Of a stretch of 10,916 nt of DNA, positions 1-5,802 are shown piece after piece. Below the pieces are notes generated by a model that was not told the DNA's origin, made no database searches, and saw only the letters and a list, made by a program, of their open reading frames with translations. Position numbers and translations under genes: made by a program. The stretch's first letter is position 1, and the number at the start of each line of letters is the position of its first letter. Origin of the DNA: Planctomycetota bacterium. GTDB lineage: Bacteria; Planctomycetota; UBA8108; UBA1146; JAJFFE01. The stretch is taken from the NCBI GenBank assembly GCA_020425835.1, contig JAGQRC010000054.1, forward strand, positions 1-10,916, in the 5' to 3' direction.

Positions 1-663
1 CGATCCGATGCGCTCGACGTCCAGGTCCCGGTGCGCATCGACGGGGTCGACGAGGATCGCCTCCATGCCGACGGCGCGAGCCCCCCGCACGTCCACGTCG
101 AAGATGTCACCGACGTAGATCGCCCGCGACGGCTCGACGCCGATCACCTCCAGGGCGATCGTGAAGATCCGCGGGTTCGGTTTCTCCACACCGACGATGG
201 CCGAGTCGACGACGGTGACGAACAGGCCGCCCAAGCCGGCAGCGTCGAGGCGCCGCTCGATGTGGCCGTCCGAGTTGCTCACCACCGCGAGCGTCCAACC
301 CGTGTCGCGGAGCTCGAGGAGCGCTTCGCGCGTTCCCGGGATCACGCGACACCAATAGTGATCGACGCCTTCCACGGTGGCGAGGCGAGTCGCGAGCGAT
401 GCCAACACGGGCTCGATCGACGCATCGATCGGGATCCCCGAGTGGAACAACGCACGCCGCATGTAGAACTGACGCACGTCGAGCCCCTCCGTCGAGCGGC
501 CCTCGGCGACGAAGCGTGAGACATCGCGGCGAGCGAGCGCCTCGCCCCGCGCGAGTCGGTCGACTTCGATGGAGTGTCCCGCGTCCCGGAGGTCGTCGGC
601 GATGCGCTCGGCGTCGAGATGGATCAGCGTGTTGCCGGCGTCGAAGACCACTGCGCGCTTCAC
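1..663 (-). CDS. HAD-superfamily hydrolase, C-terminus cut by window edge
   Basis: This is a haloacid dehalogenase-like hydrolase, probably acting on a small phosphorylated or related substrate that cannot be named. 221 codons are visible, with no stop before the window edge. Motif I is VFDAGNTLI with nucleophile Asp8. Motif II is VVSNSDG (about 127-133). Motif III is the lysine of VEKPNPRIF (Lys161). Motif IV is YVGDIFDVDVRGA (about 183-195). Residues 15-100 form the helical cap of a subfamily I HAD. The second Asp of the usual DxD motif is Gly10, which is odd for a classical phosphatase. The GTG start at 663 overlaps the stop of the upstream dehydrogenase gene by four bases (GTGA), so the two are probably translationally coupled. 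The reading frame was checked by hand over its full length. Family is confident; substrate is unknown. Confidence 0.85.
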   Translation of the reverse strand, partial: MKRAVVFDAGNTLIHLDAERIADDLRDAGHSIEVDRLARGEALARRDVSRFVAEGRSTEGLDVRQFYMRRALFHSGIPIDASIEPVLASLATRLATVEGVDHYWCRVIPGTREALLELRDTGWTLAVVSNSDGHIERRLDAAGLGGLFVTVVDSAIVGVEKPNPRIFTIALEVIGVEPSRAIYVGDIFDVDVRGARAVGMEAILVDPVDAHRDLDVERIGS

Positions 664-1406
664 GATCGCTTCCCCTTCGCGCCGGGCGCCCCGCCCGGCA
701 TCAACGGCCGGATCTCCAGGCGACTGATCACCGTCGGGTCACTCGTCTCGAGGATCGCGCGGCACGCCTCGCCGACATCCGCCGGCTGGAGCTTCCATGA
801 ATCGTCCCGACCTCGGGTCGCGTTCGACTCGGTCGCGACGGAACCGGGGAACACGGTGCTCACCTTGATGCCCTTGTCGCGAAGCTCGAGGAACAACGAC
901 TCGGAGAGTCCGGTGAGCGCGTGTTTGCTCGCGGCGTAGGCACTCCCCGGTGCCAAGGGAAGACGCCCGGAGATCGAGGAGATCGCGATGACGTGGCCCT
1001 GTCGTTGCGCGACGAAGTACGGCAGCGCCGCTCGGATCGAGAAGAAGGCGCCGTGCACGTTGGTGTCGATCACGTCGCGCCAGCGCTCGAGCGAGATCTC
1101 GAGGATGCTCTCGCGCGGAATGATCCCCGCGTTGACGACCAGAGCGTCGAGCCCTCCGAGGTGCTCCACCAACACGCGCACCGTCTCCTGGATCTCCACC
1201 GGATCGCGGACATCGCCGATCGCCCCGCACGCCCGTCCGCCCGACGCTCCGATGGAACGGACCGCGGCGTCGACGGAGTCGGGATGTCGACCGACGATCC
1301 CGACCAGGTGACCGGCAGCGGCGAGACGCTCCGCGATACCGCGACCGATCCCTCCGCTGCCCCCGGTGATGATCACGCGTCGCGTGCGACGGGGCGCATC
1401 AGTCAT
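660..1406 (-). CDS. Short-chain dehydrogenase/reductase (SDR), NADP(H)-type
   Basis: This is a classical SDR oxidoreductase of 248 residues, the usual length for the family, and is probably cytosolic. The Rossmann cofactor motif TGGSGGIG lies at 14-21. Arg40 after the second strand favours NADP(H). NAG is at 92-94. The catalytic tetrad appears complete: Asn116 (DTNVHG), Ser144 (AISSISG), Tyr157 and Lys161 (YAASK). The PG motif (187-188) and the C-terminal EIRPLMP segment (231-237) resemble YdfG-like or broad-specificity reductases. The frame is open further upstream, but that part lies inside the HAD gene. The ATG at 1406 places the protein start just before the first beta strand and overlaps the HAD gene by 8 bases. 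It sits between two HAD hydrolase genes in one minus-strand operon, which suggests small-metabolite conversion. The substrate cannot be read from the sequence. Confidence 0.92.
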   Translation of the reverse strand: MTDAPRRTRRVIITGGSGGIGRGIAERLAAAGHLVGIVGRHPDSVDAAVRSIGASGGRACGAIGDVRDPVEIQETVRVLVEHLGGLDALVVNAGIIPRESILEISLERWRDVIDTNVHGAFFSIRAALPYFVAQRQGHVIAISSISGRLPLAPGSAYAASKHALTGLSESLFLELRDKGIKVSTVFPGSVATESNATRGRDDSWKLQPADVGEACRAILETSDPTVISRLEIRPLMPGGAPGAKGKRS

Positions 1407-2049
1407 CGCGCCTCGGTTCCGCGAGGCGACGGGATGCGAGATCGACTCCCGGTCGCACGAGGGCGAGCACGTCACCCAGATGATCGATGCGGTGATCGCC
1501 GTCGATGCCGCCGTATCCGATGAAGCGGACGCCGGCGTCGCGAGCGGCGGCGCGATCGAACTCGCTGTCGCCGACCACCCACGCCCGAGATCGATCGACG
1601 TGGCACAACTCGAGCGCTCGGTGGACCATGTCCGGAGCAGGCTTCGCTTCGGGGACGTCGGTGCCACCGACGATGTGATCCGCTTCGATCCCTACGGTGG
1701 CGAGCATCGAACGAGCGAGCGGTCGAGGCGTGTTGGTGATGACCGCGGTCGCGACTCCCTCCGCACGCAGCGCGCGGACGGTGTCGGAGGCGCCCGGGTT
1801 CATCACGAGGTGCTCGAGGTGGTCCGGGAAGACCGTCTCGAAGCAGCGCTCGACCTCCGCCAACGTGCTCCCCCGGTAGTAGTGATCGAGATCGGCTTGG
1901 ATCCCCTGCCCCCAGCTCTCCGCGATGGACTCTCTGGCGATGGTGGGATGACCGAGAGCGTCCGCGGTCCGGTTCATCACGCGGACCCAGACCTCGAAGC
2001 TGTCGACCAGGACACCGTCCATGTCGAAGAGCACCGCGAGCACGGACAC
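1399..2049 (-). CDS. HAD-superfamily phosphatase/phosphomutase, PGP/beta-PGM type
   Basis: This is a 216-residue HAD subfamily IA protein of typical length. All four motifs are present: FDMDGVLVDS with Asp9 nucleophile and Asp11 acid/base, ITNTP (104-108), Lys136 in EAKPAPDM, and VVGDSEFDRAAARDAG (158-173) with the magnesium-binding acids. A helical cap lies at about 18-90. The family includes phosphoglycolate phosphatase, beta-phosphoglucomutase and sugar-phosphate phosphatases. The residues seen do not separate these, and a general phosphatase is the safest reading. The GTG at 2049 is taken as the start, with AAGG a few bases upstream; GTG at 2043 is an alternative that removes two residues. 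It is the first gene of the minus-strand operon, and the SDR start overlaps its end by 8 bases. Confidence 0.9.
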   Translation of the reverse strand: MSVLAVLFDMDGVLVDSFEVWVRVMNRTADALGHPTIARESIAESWGQGIQADLDHYYRGSTLAEVERCFETVFPDHLEHLVMNPGASDTVRALRAEGVATAVITNTPRPLARSMLATVGIEADHIVGGTDVPEAKPAPDMVHRALELCHVDRSRAWVVGDSEFDRAAARDAGVRFIGYGGIDGDHRIDHLGDVLALVRPGVDLASRRLAEPRRDD

Positions 2050-2092
2050 CTGCCTTCTGTCGAACCGTGTCGGCTCGGTCTATCGGCTCGTT

Positions 2093-2116
2093 CGACGGCT
2101 CGCTTGCGAGCCGTCG
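2093..2116. repeat. Perfect 24-bp palindrome (11-bp arms, 2-bp centre)
   Basis: The arms CGACGGCTCGC (2093-2103) and GCGAGCCGTCG (2106-2116) are exact reverse complements around TT. It lies 44 bases upstream of the minus-strand HAD start. It could be a dimeric regulator site, a hairpin in the minus-strand leader, or a short repeat. There is no T-run, so a terminator is unlikely. The symmetry is certain; the role is inferred. Confidence 0.7.
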
Positions 2117-2150
2117 GTGGTTTCGGGGAACGCGGGGCGTCGCACCCACT

Positions 2151-2218
2151 CCGCGGAGGAGCCTCCAGGCCGCGGAGGAGCCTCCAGGCCGCGGAGGAGC
2201 CTCCAGGCCGCGGAGGAG
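2151..2218. repeat. Tandem repeat, 19-bp unit, 3.6 copies
   Basis: The unit CCGCGGAGGAGCCTCCAGG occurs without change at 2151-2169, 2170-2188 and 2189-2207, followed by the first 11 bases of a fourth copy at 2208-2218. Each unit contains the palindrome CCGCGG and a GGAGG/CCTCC inverted pair, so either strand can fold into strong hairpins. The array is flanked by CCACTCC (2145-2151) and GGAGTGG (2215-2221), also inverted. There are no spacers, so it is not a CRISPR array. A 19-bp period argues against coding. The perfect identity of the copies suggests recent slippage or strong constraint. Confidence 0.9.
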
Positions 2219-2254
2219 TGGGGCGCCCACGATCGCCGCGCGAAGAACCAGGCA

Positions 2255-2283
2255 TGGACCACACTCGCCCGCCGGAGTCTAAT
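2255..2283 (+). promoter_or_regulatory. Candidate sigma70-type promoter for the btpA-like cassette
   Basis: TGGACC (2255-2260) and TCTAAT (2278-2283) are separated by exactly 17 bases. They match the -35 consensus at 4 of 6 positions and the -10 consensus at 5 of 6. Transcription would begin near 2290, leaving a leader of about 70 bases before the ATG at 2358. TCTAAT stands out in very GC-rich surroundings. Chance matches remain possible and there is no experimental support. Confidence 0.45.
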
Positions 2284-2346
2284 GCAAGGCCCCGGTCGGT
2301 GCCATCCACCCTGCTGCGTCGGTGATCCGTGATCGCCACCGTTCTA

Positions 2347-2351
2347 CGGAG
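2347..2351 (+). promoter_or_regulatory. Ribosome binding site deciding the btpA-like start
   Basis: CGGAG ends 6 bases before the ATG at 2358. It favours that ATG over the in-frame GTG at 2322, whose 12 extra residues look unlike the family's N-terminus. Confidence 0.5.
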
Positions 2352-2357
2352 TCCGTC

Positions 2358-3158
2358 ATGTCGATCGTCAGCTCGAGAAACGATGGTCGCAAGATCATCC
2401 TCGGCGTCGTGCATCTGCTCCCGCTGCCGGGAAGTCCGCGCGGGATGCGTTTCATCGCGGCGCGTGAAGCGGCGGAGCGCGATGCGGACCGACTCCTCGA
2501 GGGAGGCTGCGACGGGTTCATCGTCGAGAACTTCGGCGACACGCCCTTCGTGAAGGGCACGGTCGAGGCCGCGGTCGTCGCGGCGATGGCGATCGTCGTC
2601 GAGTCTCTCCGGAAGCGCGCGGGTGACGGACCTCTGTTGGGCGTCAACGTGCTGCGCAACGATGCGATCGCCGCCCTCTCGATCGCGCACTGCGCCCGGG
2701 CCGACTTCATCCGCGTCAACGTGCACACCGGAGTGCAGTTCACCGACCAGGGGATGATCGAAGGGACCGCCGACCGCACACTGCGCGAGCGCCAGAGGCT
2801 CGGGAGTTCGGTGGAGATCCTGGCGGACGTCGCCGTGAAGCACGCGGTACCGCCGGCCGGGTTCGACCTCGAGGCGTCGGCCATCGACACGGCGCGACGC
2901 GGCCTGGCGGACGGTCTGATCGTGACGGGTCGCGGAACCGGAGAGGCGACCGACCTCGAGACGGTGCAGCGCGTCCGCCGCGTGGTGCCCGCGCATCCGC
3001 TGTTCGTCGGGAGCGGGGTTCGGTCGGGGACCATCGTCGGGCTCCTCGGTTCGGCGGACGGCGTGATCGTGGGGACGAGTCTCAAGGAAGATGGCGAGAT
3101 CTCGCGGCCGGTGTCGGCGGCGCGGGTCCGAGAATTGGTCGGAAGGGTACGAGGTTGA
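2358..3158 (+). CDS. BtpA/SgcQ-family TIM-barrel protein
   Basis: This is a 266-residue member of the BtpA family (Pfam BtpA), of normal length and probably soluble. Family hallmarks are GVVHLLPLPGSPRG (16-29), GCDGFIVENFGDTPF (50-64), LLGVNVLRND (93-102), FIRVNVHTGVQFTDQGMIEG (117-136), ADVAVKHA (156-163) and GLIVTGRGTG (186-195). A GSGVRSG loop (218-224) and GVIVGTSLKEDG (235-246) lie near the C-terminus, as in phosphate-binding barrels. In Synechocystis, BtpA affects photosystem I accumulation. E. coli SgcQ is of unproven function, and most relatives occur in non-phototrophs. The biochemical activity is unknown, so 'photosystem I biogenesis' should not be copied here. The stop is one base before the next start, so it heads a probable operon. 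A GTG at 2322 would add 12 residues. Confidence 0.9.
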   Translation: MSIVSSRNDGRKIILGVVHLLPLPGSPRGMRFIAAREAAERDADRLLEGGCDGFIVENFGDTPFVKGTVEAAVVAAMAIVVESLRKRAGDGPLLGVNVLRNDAIAALSIAHCARADFIRVNVHTGVQFTDQGMIEGTADRTLRERQRLGSSVEILADVAVKHAVPPAGFDLEASAIDTARRGLADGLIVTGRGTGEATDLETVQRVRRVVPAHPLFVGSGVRSGTIVGLLGSADGVIVGTSLKEDGEISRPVSAARVRELVGRVRG

Positions 3159-3159
3159 G

Positions 3160-3696
3160 ATGGCCAGGGGATCGACGGAGTCGTTCGAGAACGAGGCGCT
3201 GTTCCTGCGCCACGCGGACTGGTACCACGCGGCGAACGCCGTGATCGTCGGAGACGTCGAGATCGGTGCCGGGGCGAGCCTCTGGTACGGGACGATCCTT
3301 CGCGGCGACGACGCCAAGATCACGGTGGGCCAGCGCGTCAATCTCCAGGATCTCACGATGGTGCACGCCGACCCGGGCGTGCCACTGGTGATCGAGGATG
3401 ACGTCACGGTCGGACATCGCGCCATGCTCCACTGCCGGCGCATCGGCACGGGATCGCTGATCGGCATGGGGGCGATCCTCCTCGAGCAGGTGGAGATCGG
3501 TCCCGGATCCCTCGTCGGTGCCGACGCGGTCGTCCCACCCCCTACCATCATTCCTCCGAACTCCATGGTCCGCGGCGTTCCTGGACGCGTCGTTCGTGAG
3601 ACCACGCCCGAGGAGCGCGCCGGGATCCTGGCGAGCGTCGCGAAGTACGCGGAGAACGCCGTCGACTTCCACCGACGCTACGGCGCGCCTCGTTGA
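3160..3696 (+). CDS. Gamma-class carbonic anhydrase-like hexapeptide-repeat protein (YrdA/PaaY type)
   Basis: This is a 178-residue left-handed beta-helix protein, the usual length for the gamma-carbonic anhydrase-like family, expected to form trimers with metal between subunits. The three metal-ligand histidines are in place: His69 (MVHAD), His86 (VGHRA) and His91 (MLHC). The supporting residues LRGD (47-50) and NLQD (61-64) match the Arg/Asp and Asn/Gln/Asp set of the Cam enzyme. The acidic loop and proton-shuttle glutamates of archaeal Cam are missing, as in YrdA, PaaY and CamH proteins. Carbonic anhydrase activity is therefore possible but not assured. Hexapeptide repeats run from about 26 to 140, followed by a C-terminal helix. 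The ATG at 3160 lies one base after the upstream stop. Its own end overlaps the next gene by four bases. Confidence 0.9.
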   Translation: MARGSTESFENEALFLRHADWYHAANAVIVGDVEIGAGASLWYGTILRGDDAKITVGQRVNLQDLTMVHADPGVPLVIEDDVTVGHRAMLHCRRIGTGSLIGMGAILLEQVEIGPGSLVGADAVVPPPTIIPPNSMVRGVPGRVVRETTPEERAGILASVAKYAENAVDFHRRYGAPR

Positions 3697-4025
3697 ACCT
3701 CGTCTTCCCGACCCTCGCGTCCTTCGTCGTCGTCGCCGTCCTGGCGGCCGCGGTGTCCGGGCAGGTCGCTTGGTCGTTCGTGGCGCTCACGCTGTTCATC
3801 GCTTTCGCGCTCTACGCGGTCGCCCGATGCTCCCGGGCCACGGATCGACGGCGGATCGCCGTCGGAGTCGCGTTGGGCGTCGCCATCCTGTTGATCGGCG
3901 CGTTCACCCGCGCATCGCCCTCGGTACGGCCGGAGTGGATCATCATCGGGGCGCTGGGGGCGATGTTCGTCATCCGAGGACGAACTTCGGCGGTGTCGGG
4001 CGCGCGCCGGAACGAGACGCCATGA
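3693..4025 (+). CDS. Small multi-span membrane protein, unknown function
   Basis: I do not recognise this 110-residue protein. It has about four hydrophobic segments: 3-22, 26-44, 55-71 and 82-94. Basic stretches between segments 2 and 3 (CSRATDRRR) and after segment 4 (RGR, GARRNE) suggest these parts are cytoplasmic. The TTG at 3693 is taken as the start because it overlaps the carbonic anhydrase-like stop as TTGA and there is no better start before the first membrane segment. The end overlaps the next ATG as ATGA. Both junctions suggest coupled translation, and they support this being a real gene even though no family is evident. The strong clustering of hydrophobic residues also argues against a shadow frame. 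Confidence 0.72.
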   Translation: MNLVFPTLASFVVVAVLAAAVSGQVAWSFVALTLFIAFALYAVARCSRATDRRRIAVGVALGVAILLIGAFTRASPSVRPEWIIIGALGAMFVIRGRTSAVSGARRNETP

Positions 4026-4966
4026 CCCATGACGTCTACTTCCGTCCCGGAAAGCCGCGCGATCGCGACAGCCTGACTCGGGCGGTCTTCGACCACTATG
4101 TCGACACGCACCCGTTCCTCGACTGGTCCCCCTCGCCGGAGTCGGGCCCCCCGAGTCGCGTCTGCTACTCGAATCCATCCACCGAAGTGGAGTTCCACTA
4201 CGAGTGGCTCGAGGTCGACGACGCGAGCGACGATCCCCGGCTTCCGGTCTCCTGCGACGTCGACGGATGCCGACCGCACGTGTTCGGCCTCGAAGCGGCC
4301 CACGAGTTGGGACGTTTCGCGGAGCGCTTCGATCTTCGCGTCGATGACCCGCAGGAGCCCGAGGCGCCGCCGTTCCGCTGGTCTCGCGATCGTTTCATCG
4401 AGAGCTACGAGAAGACGCGTCGCGCCTGCTACCGAGCGCTGGTCCACCCGGATCGTGCTCCCCCCGCGCCCGCGCCCCCGACTCTCCCGCGCGCCACGCT
4501 GCGAGCGACGTGGCGATGGAACTTCGAGCGGGCTGCCGATCCGCTCGGAGGTCGAGAGATCTCGTTCGTGAGAGTGCTCGGCATCGTCCGCACCGTCGTT
4601 CCGTTCGGCGAGGCCGGGCCGGGCGACGCGTCGCCGACCTGGCTGCCCGAGGTCGATCTCCTCCTCGTGACCGAGGCCCGATCGGGAGTGCCGCGGCTGC
4701 TCCCGCGGACGGAGTTCGACGCGCACCTCGGCGCCCCGGAGATCGCCGCCGGGGCGCTCGGACGCTGGCGGCTCGATCCCGACCTGCGGACGTTGCTGCT
4801 CCGACAGATCATGGAGGGACCGACCGATCTGTCGCTCCCGTTCACGGTGATCGGGCTCGAGTCGATCCTCGACCGGGAGGATGTCGAGTCCGCGCGCCGC
4901 GGTGAGGACGACGGTCGGATCGGTTTCGACCCCGACGGAGGGGAAAATCCGACCCGACTGGGATAG
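4022..4966 (+). CDS. Hypothetical protein, 314 residues, two-part layout
   Basis: No family is recognised. The protein is acidic and appears soluble, with no signal peptide or membrane segment. An N-terminal part (1-140) holds several Trp, Tyr and Phe residues, notably FLDWSPSP (32-39), EVEFHYEWLEVDD (55-67) and the two cysteines in VSCDVDGC (76-83). A proline/alanine-rich linker at 142-157 leads to a C-terminal part (about 160-290). This contains a beta-rich core: SFVRVLGIVRTVVPFG (181-196) and LPEVDLLLVTEA (208-219). The tail (290-314) is Asp/Gly-rich and looks disordered. The ATG at 4022 overlaps the membrane-protein stop by four bases. The predicted order and the tight coupling support a real gene. 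Function is unknown; an accessory role with the membrane protein upstream is only a guess from position. Confidence 0.75.
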   Translation: MTHDVYFRPGKPRDRDSLTRAVFDHYVDTHPFLDWSPSPESGPPSRVCYSNPSTEVEFHYEWLEVDDASDDPRLPVSCDVDGCRPHVFGLEAAHELGRFAERFDLRVDDPQEPEAPPFRWSRDRFIESYEKTRRACYRALVHPDRAPPAPAPPTLPRATLRATWRWNFERAADPLGGREISFVRVLGIVRTVVPFGEAGPGDASPTWLPEVDLLLVTEARSGVPRLLPRTEFDAHLGAPEIAAGALGRWRLDPDLRTLLLRQIMEGPTDLSLPFTVIGLESILDREDVESARRGEDDGRIGFDPDGGENPTRLG

Positions 4967-5001
4967 TGTCGGCCCACCTTCAACACCATCGGGAATTCGC
5001 C

Positions 5002-5766
5002 GTGTCGCATCTCCTCGCCATCGAAACGAGTCACGCCCGCGGGTCGGTCGCGATCGGGCCCGTCGCCGGGAGCGGGGAACCCTCCGTCGAGTTGTTCCCG
5101 CCCGGGCTGGTGCACGCCCGTGAACTCCATCCCGCGATCGACCGACTGGTCCGGCGACGGGGGCTCGAGCGCACCGCGATCACTCGCATCGCCGTCAGTC
5201 AGGGCCCCGGCTCCTACACGGGGATCCGCGTCGGGGTGTCGGCAGCAAAGTCTCTGGCGTGGGCGTTGACCGTCGGCGGCTCGAGCTGCGCCGCTTTCGG
5301 GGTCTCGAGTCTGCAGGCGATCGGAACCGGCGTCGCGCGATCCTTCGAGGCGCGATCCTCCGAGATGCGATCCTCCGAGAAGAGCGACGCGCAACGACCT
5401 TCGCTCCCGTTCGAGTTCGCCGTGCTCGTCGACGCGCGCCGCGGGAGCTGCTACGCGGCACGCTTTCGATGCGAACCGAACGCGACGCTCGCTCGCCTCG
5501 AGGATGATCACCTCGCGCCGGTCGACCGGTATCTCGAACGACTCCCCGCGTCCTGTTGGCTGGTCGGGAGCGGCGCGCGAACCTTACCCGGCGTCGAGCG
5601 GTTCGCGCATCTCGAAGAGACTCTGGACTGTCCCGACGCGTCGAGTATCTTCCGCTTGGGAATCGAGTTCGCCCGCCCGCCCGAAGACCCCCATCAGTTG
5701 ATGCCCGTCTACTTCCGACCATCGGAAGCCGAAGAGCGTCGCGACCGAGATCGACGGTCGTCCTGA
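5002..5766 (+). CDS. tsaB: tRNA threonylcarbamoyladenosine biosynthesis protein TsaB
   Basis: TsaB is the non-catalytic, ASKHA-fold partner of TsaD and TsaE in transfer of the threonylcarbamoyl group to A37 of ANN-decoding tRNAs. Evidence: LLAIETS at the N-terminus, LHPAIDRL (about 42-49), the family signature SQGPGSYTGIRVGVSAAKSLAWAL (66-89) and the C-terminal MPVYFRPSEAE. The GTG at 5002 is preferred because it places LLAIETS at the very N-terminus as in other TsaB proteins. A GTG at 4966 would add 12 unlike residues and overlap the upstream stop by one base. From 5002 the protein is 254 residues, longer than the usual 220-235. The excess includes a 5-residue repeat insert at 113-127 and a charged tail. 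It stands next to alanine racemase, an arrangement seen in other bacteria, where alr and tsa genes often cluster. Confidence 0.92.
   Translation: MSHLLAIETSHARGSVAIGPVAGSGEPSVELFPPGLVHARELHPAIDRLVRRRGLERTAITRIAVSQGPGSYTGIRVGVSAAKSLAWALTVGGSSCAAFGVSSLQAIGTGVARSFEARSSEMRSSEKSDAQRPSLPFEFAVLVDARRGSCYAARFRCEPNATLARLEDDHLAPVDRYLERLPASCWLVGSGARTLPGVERFAHLEETLDCPDASSIFRLGIEFARPPEDPHQLMPVYFRPSEAEERRDRDRRSS
5338..5382 (+). repeat. Three tandem 15-bp repeats inside tsaB
   Basis: The three in-frame units are cgatccttcgaggcg, cgatcctccgagatg and cgatcctccgagaag, encoding RSFEA, RSSEM and RSSEK. They form an insertion between the signature region and the FAVLVDARRG strand. The 15-bp period keeps the frame, and copies differ at only a few bases, so expansion looks fairly recent. 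The charged, Ser-rich product is probably a surface loop. Confidence 0.85.
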
Positions 5767-5802
5767 CTCCGTTCGAAGCAGCGTGATCCTTGGAGTGCGT
5801 GT

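Larger units (their letters stand above)
2050..2357. other. Gene-free divergent intergenic region
   Basis: This stretch of about 300 bases separates the minus-strand HAD/SDR operon from the plus-strand btpA-like cassette. Open frames across it look like shadows: they run through the 19-bp tandem repeat, whose period is not a multiple of three, and give only Arg/Pro/Gly-rich nonsense. It contains three short cggctcg words (2071-2077, 2084-2090, 2096-2102), a perfect palindrome, a tandem repeat array and a promoter candidate, each listed separately. It presumably holds the promoters of both flanking operons. I did not find a convincing minus-strand promoter. Confidence 0.7.

Noticed and set aside
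1407..1667. N-terminal extension of the SDR gene by 87 codons
   Set aside because: The extension lies within the coding part of the HAD gene and has no SDR character. The Rossmann strand begins right after the ATG at 1406.
2151..2218. Short CRISPR array
   Set aside because: The copies are directly adjacent with no spacers, and no cas gene is nearby.
2358..3158. Evidence for a photosynthetic organism from BtpA
   Set aside because: BtpA-family proteins are widespread in non-phototrophic bacteria and archaea, and no photosystem or pigment gene is present.
1977..3605. A 542-codon open frame on the minus strand
   Set aside because: It lies opposite the btpA-like and gamma-CA-like genes and crosses the 19-bp tandem array. 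Its product is Arg/Asp/His-rich with no family features, which is typical of antisense frames in GC-rich DNA.
4939..4967. Promoter for tsaB at GATAGT (4962-4967)
   Set aside because: Only 4 of 6 positions fit the -10 consensus and there is no matching -35 at the right spacing. The stop codon of the upstream gene makes up part of the match.
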